Source: UBA965 sp040396955
GTDB taxonomy: Bacteria; Chloroflexota; Chloroflexia; Chloroflexales; Roseiflexaceae
DNA length: 64,000 nucleotides
NCBI GenBank assembly: GCA_040396955.1
Contig: JBBAWX010000003.1
Coordinates: 124,001 to 188,000, forward strand
Reading direction: 5' to 3'
The notes under the pieces are model-generated. The model had not been told where the DNA came from, did not search any database, and was given only the letters and a program-made list of their open reading frames with translations. Positions 41,010 through 50,443 of the stretch are shown in pieces. A program made the translations under genes and the position numbers. Each line of letters starts with the position of its first letter. Position 1 is the stretch's first letter.

Positions 41010-42143
41010 ATGCGACACGCGTATGTGTGGTGTTCATTGTTGCTCGTCTGGGTACTCTTGGTAGCCTGTCAGCCCGGTGCTGTCGTCAACGACCTGCAAC
41101 CAACATCAGCCATCCCATCACCCTCAGTGGCGTTTGAACTGGCAGGGCAGGCATTCGATCGCCCAGGCCTGATTTTTGCACTTCCCGATCAACGGGTCGC
41201 AGTCATCGAGCAAAGTGGCACGATTGCCTTGCTCGCAGATGGCACGCACTGGCTCGACATGCGTGATCGTATTGCTGACACGGCACCAGAGCGTGGGTTG
41301 CTCGGTGTGGCATTTGACCCCGAGCAGCGCTGGGTGTTTGTGTCGTATAGTCGTGCCAGTGACGCGGCGACCACGTTGGCCCGTATTCCGCTCGTGGCAG
41401 GTGTGCCGCAAGTGACTGCCCTTGAAGAACTCTACGTCGTGCCACAGCCCTACGCCAATCACAATGGTGGCCATATTGCATTCGGACCAGACGGATGGTT
41501 GTATGTGGGCCTTGGTGATGGTGGCGCAGGCGATGATCCCGATCTGGTGGCGCGCAACCCGCAATCACCGCTAGGCAAAATCATCCGACTCGATGTGCGC
41601 AGTGATACACAGCCGTATGCTATTCCAGCAGGTCAACCAGTGCAATCTGATTGGTTGCCAGAAGTAGTGGCACAGGGGCTCCGCAATCCGTGGCGTTTTG
41701 GGTTCGGGGCAGATGGGAGTTTTTGGGTGGCGGATGTTGGTCAAGGGCGTTACGAAGAGCTCAACGTCATTCCATTGACAGAGTTGCTGGGGGCAGATTT
41801 TGGGTGGAGTGAGCGTGAAGGTGCGCATTGTCGCGATGCCCGTCAATCGTGTGTGACCGCTGGCTTGATTGACCCGGTGACCGAGTACGATCATAGTGCA
41901 GGGCATTGCTCAATTACCGGTGGGACGGTGATGCCGGCACACTACACGGGGCTCGGTGGTTCGATCATGTATGGTGATTTTTGTGCGGGGACGATTTCAG
42001 TGTGGGATCCGCTCCACGGTGCAACGTTGCTCATCGACACCGACTATCGTATATCGTCGTTTGGAGTCGATGCCGCAGGGGATGTATACGTGAGCGACTA
42101 TGCAACTGGGAACGTCTATCGTATTGTTGTGCCCACTCCATAA
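41010..42143 (+). CDS. PQQ-dependent sugar dehydrogenase-like lipoprotein (soluble GDH/HHIP propeller)
   Basis: A 377-residue exported protein with signal and lipobox 'VLLVAC' (Cys20). The six-bladed propeller carries 'ERGLLGVAFDP', 'NHNGGHIAFGPDGWLYVGLGDG' (partly quoted), 'LGKIIRLDV' and 'GLRNPWRFGF', as in the Asd/soluble glucose dehydrogenase group. The catalytic His of that group falls in 'NHNGGHI'. PQQ synthesis genes are not in the window, so the cofactor would need to come from elsewhere. A strong hairpin follows the stop. Confidence 0.8.
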   Translation: MRHAYVWCSLLLVWVLLVACQPGAVVNDLQPTSAIPSPSVAFELAGQAFDRPGLIFALPDQRVAVIEQSGTIALLADGTHWLDMRDRIADTAPERGLLGVAFDPEQRWVFVSYSRASDAATTLARIPLVAGVPQVTALEELYVVPQPYANHNGGHIAFGPDGWLYVGLGDGGAGDDPDLVARNPQSPLGKIIRLDVRSDTQPYAIPAGQPVQSDWLPEVVAQGLRNPWRFGFGADGSFWVADVGQGRYEELNVIPLTELLGADFGWSEREGAHCRDARQSCVTAGLIDPVTEYDHSAGHCSITGGTVMPAHYTGLGGSIMYGDFCAGTISVWDPLHGATLLIDTDYRISSFGVDAAGDVYVSDYATGNVYRIVVPTP

Positions 42144-42181
42144 CCCCCTTTGGTGCGGTCGTTCGACCGTGCCAAAGGGGG
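42144..42181. terminator. Bidirectional hairpin between the sugar dehydrogenase gene and lon
   Basis: An 18-bp stem with two mismatches: CCCCCTTTGG plus CGGTCG pair with CGACCG plus CCAAAGGGGG, loop TT. It starts right after the TAA at 42141-42143 and ends 15 nt from the lon stop. No U-tract on either side. Confidence 0.65.
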
Positions 42182-42195
42182 GGCGAGTGGTGTGG

Positions 42196-44700
42196 TTAGG
42201 CAATCCGCCAGTGTGGCGTGGTACTGACCGGACTCTCACCAAGGACCACGTGCAACACCTGGTCGATGGAATCAACAGCGATGATTTCGAGGTGTTCGCG
42301 CACGTGGGCTGGGATTTCGTCGACATCTTGCAGGTTGCGCTGTGGGATCAAGATGGTCTTGATGCCTGCACGGTAAGCACCGAGCACTTTTTCGCGGATA
42401 CCGCCCACGGGAAGTACCCGGCCACGCAACGTGATTTCGCCTGTCATGGCTACGTCATCGCGCACTGCGCGCCCTGTGGCCGCTGATGCTAACGCTGAAG
42501 CGATGGTGATGCCAGCTGAGGGGCCGTCTTTCGGCACTGCACCACCCGGTACATGGATGTGCAGGGCTCGGCTGTCGAAGAAATGCGGGTCAATGCCGAG
42601 TTTTTGGCTCCGAGTGCGGATACAGCTCAAGGCAGTTTCGGCGCTTTCACGCATCACATCACCGAGTTGACCGGTAATCCGTAGCTCCTTGCTCCCAGGC
42701 ATCAGGACGGCTTCGACATAGACGATATCGCCACCCACTGCGGTCCAGACGAGGCCCGTGGCAATCCCCGGTTGTTGGAAGTGCTCGCGGTCTTCGTGAT
42801 GGAAGCGGGCCTTGCCGAGCGCTTGTTCGGCCCACGCCGTGTCGACGAGGATGGGTCGTGGGTGGTCGGGTTGTTCTTCGAGCGTGCGTGCCACTTTGCG
42901 GAGCACTGACCCAAGCTGACGCTCGAGACCACGCACGCCGGATTCCCGGGTATAACGCTGGATGACGGTGCGAATGGCGTCATCACTGACGACGACATCG
43001 GTGTCACTGAGGGCATTGGTGCGCATTTGCTTGCCCACAAGATGCTGTTGCGCGATGGCGAATTTTTCATCTTCGACATAACTACTCAGCTCGATGATTT
43101 CGAGACGATCTCGAAGCGGCCCCGGGATGGTGTCGGTCGTGTTGGCCGTCGCAATGAAGAAGACGTTGCTGAGGTCAAACGGGACATTCAAGTAGTGATC
43201 GGTGAAGGTGTTGTTTTGTTCGGGGTCGAGCACCTCGAGCAACGCCGAGGCGGGATCTCCGCGGTGGTCGTTGCCCAGTTTGTCGACCTCATCGAGCAAA
43301 AAGACCGGGTCGGCGGTGTCGATGCGGCGCAATTCTTGGATGATACGCCCTGGAGCGGAGCCGATGTAGGTCCGTCGGAAACCGCGCAATTCGGCTTCGT
43401 CGTGCACCCCACCAAGACTCATGCGAATGAAATTTCGTCCCAGCGCACGGGCAATTGACTGCCCAAGGCTGGTCTTGCCGACTCCCGGCGGCCCGACCAG
43501 GCACAAAATCGGCTCGCGACTGCGCTCATGGCCATCAGTTTGTGGGGTTGCCCGCTGGTGTCGTCGTCGTTTGACTGCCAAGTACTCTAAAATGCGCTCT
43601 TTCACGCGTTGCAAACCGTAGTGGTCGGCGTCGAGGACGGCACGGGTATGTGCCACATCGATGGGGGTTTGGCTTTGTTTGCCCCACGGTAAATCTGCAA
43701 GCCACTCTAGGTAGGTACGAATGACATGATGCTCTGGAGAAGCAGAGCTGATGCGTGTCAGGCGTTGGAGTTCGCGGTCGGCTTCTTTGCGCGCTTCAGC
43801 GGTCAGCTGTGCACTGGCGAGACGCTCCCGGAGTTCGTCGATTTCGGCCGTTTCATTGTCATCCTCGCCGAGTTCCTTTTGGATGGCGCGGAGCTGCTGA
43901 CGTAGATAAAACTCACGTTGTTGCTGGGCAGTGCCGTCTTCGACCTCTTGGCGTAGGCGCTGTTGGACTTCGAGCAAGACCATTTGTTTGCGGTAGGCGT
44001 CAAGCACAAGCCGTAATCGCTGCTGGATGTCGATGGTGGTTAGCAGAAGTACGCGTTCGGCAAAGGTGTAATCGGAAGAGTAGCCCGTATTATCGGCAAG
44101 GTGGCGTGGATCCTCAATGTTGCGCACGAAATTGCGGATTTCTTGCGGAATGTCACCGCGTAAATCAAGCACGGTATCGATTGCCGCATGAACTTCGAGC
44201 TTGAGTTGCTGGAGCTCGGGAGAATCCTCGTAACTTTCGTCGATGACGCTGTAGTGGGCAATGGGAGTGCCGTCATGGGCGGTGACCGTACTGATACGTG
44301 CACGAGAAATACCGCGCACGATGACGCCGCTCATGCCACCCGGCAAACGCCCGATTTGCTCAATTTTGGCCAGTGTGGCCACCGCCAAAATGCTCTCCGG
44401 GGCCGAGTTGGTGTCGGTCTGCACAATGAGGGCATCGTGCAAGTAGTTGGTCGTTTCGCTGTCGTCATCGTCATCGGGGTATGCGACTGCAAGGAGTACT
44501 TGGCGCTCAAACGCCTTGGAGACTTCGGCCGTTTTGCTGACCTCGTCGTTCAAGGGGATAGAGACGACCGTGTGTGGAAGCACCACCACGCCATTGAGGC
44601 GAATCATGGGCAGGGTATGTGGGGCAGCCACAATGGCTGTGTTGTTCAGCACGGGCTGTGGTGATCCAGCGGGGGGATAAAATGGTAATTCATCACTCAT
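42196..44700 (-). CDS. lon: ATP-dependent protease Lon
   Basis: An 834-residue Lon. The N-terminal substrate domain starts 'LPMIRLNGVVVLPHTVVSIPL', followed by a coiled-coil ('REFYLRQQLRAIQKELGEDD'). The AAA+ module has Walker A GPPGVGKT (403-410) and Walker B 'PVFLLDEVDKL'. The proteolytic domain has the Ser-Lys dyad S728 in 'GPSAG' and K771 in 'REKVLG'. Lon degrades misfolded and regulatory proteins. ATG 44700 has AAAGAGA 6 nt upstream; the frame stays open to 44862 but that stretch is the promoter region. Confidence 0.96.
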   Translation of the reverse strand: MSDELPFYPPAGSPQPVLNNTAIVAAPHTLPMIRLNGVVVLPHTVVSIPLNDEVSKTAEVSKAFERQVLLAVAYPDDDDDSETTNYLHDALIVQTDTNSAPESILAVATLAKIEQIGRLPGGMSGVIVRGISRARISTVTAHDGTPIAHYSVIDESYEDSPELQQLKLEVHAAIDTVLDLRGDIPQEIRNFVRNIEDPRHLADNTGYSSDYTFAERVLLLTTIDIQQRLRLVLDAYRKQMVLLEVQQRLRQEVEDGTAQQQREFYLRQQLRAIQKELGEDDNETAEIDELRERLASAQLTAEARKEADRELQRLTRISSASPEHHVIRTYLEWLADLPWGKQSQTPIDVAHTRAVLDADHYGLQRVKERILEYLAVKRRRHQRATPQTDGHERSREPILCLVGPPGVGKTSLGQSIARALGRNFIRMSLGGVHDEAELRGFRRTYIGSAPGRIIQELRRIDTADPVFLLDEVDKLGNDHRGDPASALLEVLDPEQNNTFTDHYLNVPFDLSNVFFIATANTTDTIPGPLRDRLEIIELSSYVEDEKFAIAQQHLVGKQMRTNALSDTDVVVSDDAIRTVIQRYTRESGVRGLERQLGSVLRKVARTLEEQPDHPRPILVDTAWAEQALGKARFHHEDREHFQQPGIATGLVWTAVGGDIVYVEAVLMPGSKELRITGQLGDVMRESAETALSCIRTRSQKLGIDPHFFDSRALHIHVPGGAVPKDGPSAGITIASALASAATGRAVRDDVAMTGEITLRGRVLPVGGIREKVLGAYRAGIKTILIPQRNLQDVDEIPAHVREHLEIIAVDSIDQVLHVVLGESPVSTTPHWRIA

Positions 44701-44758
44701 GATATGTCTCTTTCTGCAGTGTTGGTGACGGTGCGGTCCCGCCGGCACTACATGGTGT

Positions 44759-44787
44759 ATTATCCAAAGTCGGCTGGGTACTGTCAA
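44759..44787 (-). promoter_or_regulatory. Promoter of lon
   Basis: Minus-strand TTGACA (44782-44787), 17-bp spacer, GATAAT (44759-44764). Leader of about 50 nt. No CIRCE-type heat-shock operator was seen. Confidence 0.75.
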
Positions 44788-44937
44788 TGAATGACACAGA
44801 AATCTAATGGAATGTTTACAAGCGATCTCGTTGACTACCTGATTACCTATACATAGTGACATTTTTCAATCTATGTTTTGCTATCATGTTGTGTTACAAT
44901 CAACATTGCAAGTATACATAAAAAACAGGGGCATCAC

Positions 44938-47900
44938 ATGAAAAAAAGAGCTTTGCTTTGGCGCCTAGTAATGATTGAATTGCTGTTTGTATTGATATGG
45001 CCGGCGCATAGTACTGTTCTTGCCGAAACATCACTCCTTGAACAATTGCAGCAGGCAAATCAATCGGGGCTCATTGTACGCACCCATTCAGAAACAGGGG
45101 CGATTACGTCTTTGCGCATGCCCGATACTTCTATCGAAGTGCCGCAGTTACGTCGGTTTTCAGGTGCCGATGCTAGTGTGATTGGCCTGACCTTTTTGCG
45201 CACCTATGGCGCATTATTTGGGCTTGGACATACCACTGATGGTGTGCGAGAAATCCAACGTGAGCAAGTACCCGCTGGTGGGACAATGCTAAAGTATCAA
45301 CAGCTGTACCAAGGGGTGCCGATTGTTGCTGGAGAGATTGTGGTCGCTGTGACTGCACAACGGCGAATTCGGAATGTGCACGCAGAAGTGCTTCCCATTG
45401 AGACAAATGCAATCGATACACGCCCACGTATTTCTCGCCAAGATGCACAGTACACTGCTCTGGTGTTGGTGCAACGCCGGCGGCAAGCATCAACTGATCA
45501 ACTAGTGGTAAGTGAGCCGAGTCTTTGGATTTTCAATCCCAAATTGCTTGGTGGGCCACAGTTGCCACAAACCACACTCAATTGGCGCATGGAGGTCACG
45601 GGCACGTCCGAGGATGGACGACCGGTGCGTGAATTTGTGCTTGTCAATGCGCATACGGGTACGGTGACCATTCATTTTTCACAGATTGCACATGCACTGA
45701 GTCAACGCATTTGTGACAACAATAGTGCGCTCGACGCTGATGGTAATCCCGACAACAATTGTGCTTCTGACAAGCAAGCAATACGCACCAACAGCCCGAC
45801 TGATACGGGCAAAGCAGATGTAGACATTGCTTGGGAATTTACCAAAGCAACCTATGACTACTACAAAACCGTGCTTAATCGTGACAGTATCGACAACAAG
45901 GGAATGCAGTTGATTAGTCTGGTGAACTACTGTGTTCCTGGTTTGGGTGGTTGCCCCTACGAGAATGCGTTTTGGGACGGCGTAATGATGACATATGGTG
46001 CAACGTTTGCCAATGCCGACGACGTTGTAGCGCACGAGTTAACCCATGGGGTCACCGAGCGTACTGCAGGGTTGTTTTACTACTTTCAATCAGGTGCTAT
46101 CAATGAGGCTTTGTCAGACATCTTTGGCGAGCTGGTAGACCGGGCGCACGATGGACGCAGTGTTGATGCCAGTGATACACCGTGGTTGATGGGGGAAGAT
46201 CTCTCTATTGGGGCAATCCGTGACATGCAAGATCCACCAGCGTTTGGACAGCCCGATAAAATGAGTGCTACGGATTATACAGCAGATGCAAATATGGATG
46301 ATAGTGGTGGGGTACACACGAATAGTGGGGTGGCTAATAAAGCAGCCTATCTGCTCATAGTGGGTGATACGTTCAATGGGCAAACGGTCAGTGCTATCGG
46401 TGATACCAAAACCGCGGCGCTTTTTTATGGCACGATGACGCAGTACCTGACGTCGGGGAGTGATTATGCTGATCTTGCAGATGCGTTAGCTACGGTCTGT
46501 GCCGGGTATGCGCTAGACGGCGTCTTTTCGTTTACGAGTAGTGACTGTAACCAGGTAAATAAAGCGATTTTGGCCACAGAAATGACCACTTCACCGCAAA
46601 ATGCGCCGGCTCCTGAGGCGGCCATGTGTAGTGATATCAATGTGCCCCTGGTATCGTGGTCAGAATCCTTCAACGACAGCAAATTTTCGTCATGGAAGTC
46701 CGCACCTGCCAAGATATGGACCTCGTTTGAGGGATATGCGCCCGATGGGTCGAAAGTACTCTATGGTATCAATCAGGCCAAGGCTGGGAGTGCCACGATT
46801 CAACTAAAGGCCCCCATCCTCATTCCCGAACAAGCATTTCTGCATCTGCAACACTACTACTTGTTTGAATATGATGATAGTGCATCATATGATGGTGGCT
46901 TGATCGAGTATAGTAGCGACGGCAAAAATTGGACGGATGCCGGACCGCTCATTACTACCAACGGCTATTCACAAATTCTCCATGTCGGTTCGGACAATCC
47001 CATGGGTGGCTCACTGGCTTTTGGAGGGACAAGTAATGGGTATATGAGTTCACGGCTTGATGTAAGTACTTTGGCTGGGCAAAAGCTGTATTTTCGGTTT
47101 CGCATTGTCACTGATGCTGCGGTTGGGTATGACGGTTGGCTCATCGATAACCTCAAACTCTATCAGTGTGTTGACCCCTACACGAACATAGTGCAGTTGG
47201 CAGGCAGTGGCAATCATACCTGTGCCACGACCATTGGTAATAGAGTGTTGTGTTGGGGGCAAGGTGATGCTGGTCAGATTGGGAATGGCACGTTGCTAGA
47301 TGCACCGAGCGCAACGTTTGTATTGGACAGTAGTTATTTGGCGGTGGCAAGCGTGGTTCCTCCTAGCGCAGGTGGGGAGTTTGGATGTGCCATACGCACC
47401 ACCAAACGTGTCGCGTGCTGGGGCGCCAATGCAAGTGGGCAGTTGGGCATTAATACACTGGTCACTAGCGAAACAGCAGCGACAGTGCTAATTGATGCCT
47501 CAACCCCACTTACCAATGTGGTGGGATTGGCCACTGGCTCCCAACATGCGTGTGCAGTACGTGCCGACTCCTCAGTCTATTGTTGGGGTGAAAATGGTGC
47601 TGGTCAGGTGGGGAATAACACGGAAACAGACCAAAAAGTTGCCGTGCCCGTGCAAAAGAGCGGTGGGATTGCATTGACGGGTGTGACACAAGTAGTGGCT
47701 GGTGCCGATCATACCTGTGCGCTGGTGCGTGATGGCAGTGTGTGGTGCTGGGGCGACAACGGCAGTGGCGAATTAGGGGTGGGGGCGACACCGCTCAAGA
47801 GCGCAGTGGCACTCCCCACAAAAGTGTCGGCAACCAAGATGCTTACCGGTATCCGCACGGTTGCTACAGGAGCGGATGTGAGCTGTGCGGTGACCACCAA

Positions 47901-48339
47901 AGCAGCACTCCTGTGTTGGGGGCGAAATACGGAGGGGCAAATGGGCAACGGTACGTACACCAATGTCTTGTTCCCGACGGCTCCAAAAATCGGCAAGAAA
48001 GCGCTGACGAATGTGACGCAGATTGCGATGGGGCTAGGGAGTCATCTGTGTGCTATTGACACCAGCAAAAACATCTACTGTTGGGGTGCAAATGCCAATG
48101 GGCAACTTGGGCTCAACTCCACAGAGGCCAAGAATGCGCCAACGATGATGAATGCAACGGTCAAAAGCACCCTCGGTACTGTGGTGAAGATAACGACTGG
48201 TTTGACGCATACGTGCGCACTGAACGCTCAACTGGCCGTGTACTGCTGGGGAGATAATAGCAACGGTCAGCTCGGTGATGATTCAGGAGTGGATTCAAGC
48301 TTGTTGCCGGTACGCGTCAGCGTATTAACCGAAATGTAA
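44938..48339 (+). CDS. Secreted thermolysin-type (M4) metallopeptidase with C-terminal RCC1 beta-propeller
   Basis: An 1133-residue exported protease. Signal peptide at residues 1-29 ending near 'VLAET'; FTP and PepSY-like propeptide to about 235; M4 catalytic domain with zinc motif HELTH (366-370) and the third ligand Glu390 in 'GAINEALSD'; a beta-sandwich (about 590-740) like the MAM/immune-inhibitor-A module. Residues about 752-1125 form seven RCC1 repeats, each ending in 'CWG' plus 'GQLG'-type turns, enough for a closed seven-bladed propeller. RCC1 after M4 is uncommon. AGGGG is 6 nt before ATG 44938. It is somewhat A+T-richer than its neighbours. Confidence 0.85.
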   Translation: MKKRALLWRLVMIELLFVLIWPAHSTVLAETSLLEQLQQANQSGLIVRTHSETGAITSLRMPDTSIEVPQLRRFSGADASVIGLTFLRTYGALFGLGHTTDGVREIQREQVPAGGTMLKYQQLYQGVPIVAGEIVVAVTAQRRIRNVHAEVLPIETNAIDTRPRISRQDAQYTALVLVQRRRQASTDQLVVSEPSLWIFNPKLLGGPQLPQTTLNWRMEVTGTSEDGRPVREFVLVNAHTGTVTIHFSQIAHALSQRICDNNSALDADGNPDNNCASDKQAIRTNSPTDTGKADVDIAWEFTKATYDYYKTVLNRDSIDNKGMQLISLVNYCVPGLGGCPYENAFWDGVMMTYGATFANADDVVAHELTHGVTERTAGLFYYFQSGAINEALSDIFGELVDRAHDGRSVDASDTPWLMGEDLSIGAIRDMQDPPAFGQPDKMSATDYTADANMDDSGGVHTNSGVANKAAYLLIVGDTFNGQTVSAIGDTKTAALFYGTMTQYLTSGSDYADLADALATVCAGYALDGVFSFTSSDCNQVNKAILATEMTTSPQNAPAPEAAMCSDINVPLVSWSESFNDSKFSSWKSAPAKIWTSFEGYAPDGSKVLYGINQAKAGSATIQLKAPILIPEQAFLHLQHYYLFEYDDSASYDGGLIEYSSDGKNWTDAGPLITTNGYSQILHVGSDNPMGGSLAFGGTSNGYMSSRLDVSTLAGQKLYFRFRIVTDAAVGYDGWLIDNLKLYQCVDPYTNIVQLAGSGNHTCATTIGNRVLCWGQGDAGQIGNGTLLDAPSATFVLDSSYLAVASVVPPSAGGEFGCAIRTTKRVACWGANASGQLGINTLVTSETAATVLIDASTPLTNVVGLATGSQHACAVRADSSVYCWGENGAGQVGNNTETDQKVAVPVQKSGGIALTGVTQVVAGADHTCALVRDGSVWCWGDNGSGELGVGATPLKSAVALPTKVSATKMLTGIRTVATGADVSCAVTTKAALLCWGRNTEGQMGNGTYTNVLFPTAPKIGKKALTNVTQIAMGLGSHLCAIDTSKNIYCWGANANGQLGLNSTEAKNAPTMMNATVKSTLGTVVKITTGLTHTCALNAQLAVYCWGDNSNGQLGDDSGVDSSLLPVRVSVLTEM

Positions 48340-48385
48340 GTGACGATATACACATCGGCTTGCCCAGTCGTTGTGGGTGGTGCAG

Positions 48386-48421
48386 ATTCCCCGCTGCTTG
48401 GTTTTCCAAGTGGTGGGGGAT
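48386..48421 (+). terminator. Terminator of the M4-RCC1 protease gene
   Basis: A 16-bp RNA stem including four G-U pairs (48386-48401 with 48406-48421), loop UUUU, followed by GTGTTTTGTG. It lies 47 nt after the stop. Confidence 0.7.
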
Positions 48422-48482
48422 GTGTTTTGTGTGCAGAAATACACGGTATGATATGAATTAATCGGCATGACGGAGTATACGA

Positions 48483-49508
48483 ATGAAACGCCGCATACAA
48501 GGAATGATGGGTATTGTGTTGCTTGCAACGCTGTGCTGGTGGCCTGCACCGAGTAATGCCTCGGAGCCGTTGCCCATGATGCAACGCGGCACGGTTTTAC
48601 ACCGGCCGTTGTCGGTGATGATCGACAATCATGTCGATGCGGTGCCCCAGAGCGGGTTTAACCGGGCGGCAGTCACGTTTGAGGCACTTGCTGAAGGTGG
48701 GATTACCCGATTCATGCTGGTCTTTCATTCCAACCACACCTTGCCCGATGTGATTGGGCCGGTGCGGAGCACGCGGCTCTACTTCGCGCAGTGGGCCATG
48801 GGATTTGACGCCATTCACATGCACGCAGGTGGTTCTCCCGAAGGGTTGGCGCTCATCGAATCAAGCACGGAGACGGTGAATCTTGATGCACTCTATCGCA
48901 GTGGCGGTGCGTATTTTTATCGTTCGAATGTGAACGTGGCTCCCCACAACTTGTACACGGGGGCAGTGCAGTTCTACCAGTTTTTGTGGGACAAAGGGAT
49001 TGGCCCCATGTTGCCCGATACCATGGATACCCAGGGAGTGTGGCACCCCACCTACAATCAGGAGTTGGGGTATCTCTACCGTGGCGACGGAGATGTGGCG
49101 CTCCGCCCAGCAGAGATGTCGGTGCGCTATTACTTTTTAAGTGGTGCAACCGGTGCCACCTGGACGTACGATGCCGCGAATAACCAGTATGTACGCTGGG
49201 TGGCGGGGCGCCCTGCCATAGATGCTGCGGACAACACGCAGATTGCCACCAAAAATCTGATTGTCATGGAGGCAGCCAGCCAACGCATTGTCGGTGATGA
49301 AAAAGGTCGGGTTGATGTGGAATCAATTGGGAGTGGTGCGGCCAAACTTTTCCATGACGGCATGGTGCTTGATGTGATGTGGCAAAAGGCCGACGCTGGC
49401 GCACCGCTGCAGTTTTATTATCTTGATGGTGTCACGGAGGTACGCATGGTCGCCGGTCCAATGTGGATTGCCGTGGTACCGGATCTAGCACACGTGACGG
49501 CGTGGTAG
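48483..49508 (+). CDS. DUF3048 (YerB-like) exported protein
   Basis: A 341-residue protein. The N-terminal signal peptide ends near 'SNASEP'. The DUF3048 core is clear: 'RPLSVMIDNHVDAVPQSGFNRA', 'EALAEGGITRFMLVFHS', 'IGPVRSTRLYFAQWAMGFDAI' (each quoted in part) and 'HMHAGGSPEGLALIE'. The C-terminal DUF3048_C part contains 'YDAANNQYVRWVAGRP'. In Bacillus YerB is a lipoprotein of unknown role; here I see no lipobox. The active site is not known. It starts 61 nt after the upstream terminator. Confidence 0.8.
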   Translation: MKRRIQGMMGIVLLATLCWWPAPSNASEPLPMMQRGTVLHRPLSVMIDNHVDAVPQSGFNRAAVTFEALAEGGITRFMLVFHSNHTLPDVIGPVRSTRLYFAQWAMGFDAIHMHAGGSPEGLALIESSTETVNLDALYRSGGAYFYRSNVNVAPHNLYTGAVQFYQFLWDKGIGPMLPDTMDTQGVWHPTYNQELGYLYRGDGDVALRPAEMSVRYYFLSGATGATWTYDAANNQYVRWVAGRPAIDAADNTQIATKNLIVMEAASQRIVGDEKGRVDVESIGSGAAKLFHDGMVLDVMWQKADAGAPLQFYYLDGVTEVRMVAGPMWIAVVPDLAHVTAW

Positions 49509-49532
49509 TCGACACAGCAAAGGAGAACGGAT

Positions 49533-50369
49533 ATGCGTTTAGGTGCTCCCATTGCTAATCAGTGGGGTGAAGATGCGGGTGCATGGGTGGCTGCGGTTAA
49601 ACAAAAAGGGTATCGTGCTGCGTATGCGCCCATAGATGAGCAGGCGAGTAGTCACGTGCGGGCGGCTTTTCGCAAGGCAGCTCAAGCCAATGACATCATC
49701 ATCGCCGAAGTTGGTGCGTGGAGCAATCCGATGGCCACCGATCCTACGACCCGGCAACAGGCGATTGCGCTGTGTCAGGCGCGTTTGGCGCTTGCCGACG
49801 AGATAGGTGCACGGTGCTGCGTGAATATTGCTGGTTCACGTGGGCGTGAATGGGACGGACCAGATGCGGCCAATTATGCTGAAGATACGTTTGCGCTGAT
49901 TGTTGATACCGTGCGGGAAATCATTGATGCGGTGCGCCCGACACAGAGCGTCTACACGCTCGAAACCATGCCATGGATGTACCCGGATTCACCGGAAGTC
50001 TATGTGCGCCTGATACAGGCCATTGACCGTCCCCAGATGGCGGTGCATTTCGACCCCATCAATCTCATCAACAGTGTGGAGCGCTTTTATGGGCATCGTG
50101 CCTTTATTGCGCATTGTATTGACCTCCTTGGGGGGCATGTGCGGGCTTGTCACATCAAAGACATGGTGATTGAGCGGCCATTTGTGGTGGCTTTGCGCGA
50201 GTGTGCACCGGGCTTGGGGATGCTCGATTATGCGGCCATCTTGACTCAACTCAACCGTCTCGAACGGGATACTCCCATCATGCTTGAGCATCTCACCCAT
50301 GCCGAACAGTACGATGCGGCGGCAACGTATGTACGTGATGTGGCAACGGCACAGGGGTTGATCGTATAA
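49533..50369 (+). CDS. Xylose-isomerase-like TIM-barrel sugar isomerase/epimerase
   Basis: A 278-residue AP-endonuclease-2-type TIM barrel. 'RLGAPIANQWGEDAGAWVAA' starts the first strand; metal ligands are likely Glu in 'YTLETMPWMYPDS', Asp/His in 'VHFDPINLIN', His in 'CHIKDMV' and Glu in 'IMLEHLTH'. That spacing matches sugar epimerases/isomerases (IolE/IolH-like) rather than endonuclease IV. The substrate is unknown. AAAGGAG lies 6 nt before ATG 49533, 24 nt after the DUF3048 gene. A strong hairpin follows. Confidence 0.8.
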   Translation: MRLGAPIANQWGEDAGAWVAAVKQKGYRAAYAPIDEQASSHVRAAFRKAAQANDIIIAEVGAWSNPMATDPTTRQQAIALCQARLALADEIGARCCVNIAGSRGREWDGPDAANYAEDTFALIVDTVREIIDAVRPTQSVYTLETMPWMYPDSPEVYVRLIQAIDRPQMAVHFDPINLINSVERFYGHRAFIAHCIDLLGGHVRACHIKDMVIERPFVVALRECAPGLGMLDYAAILTQLNRLERDTPIMLEHLTHAEQYDAAATYVRDVATAQGLIV

Positions 50370-50392
50370 ACCTACGCGTAGGTGATACATCA

Positions 50393-50432
50393 ACAATCCC
50401 CCCAAGAGTGGTGACACTCTTGGGGGGATTGT
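50393..50432. terminator. Bidirectional hairpin between the TIM-barrel and class V aminotransferase genes
   Basis: A perfect 18-bp stem, ACAATCCCCCCAAGAGTG (50393-50410) with its complement at 50415-50432, loop GTGA. It lies 23 nt from one stop and 11 nt from the other. No U-tract. Confidence 0.75.
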
Positions 50433-50443
50433 CATGCGGTCTG

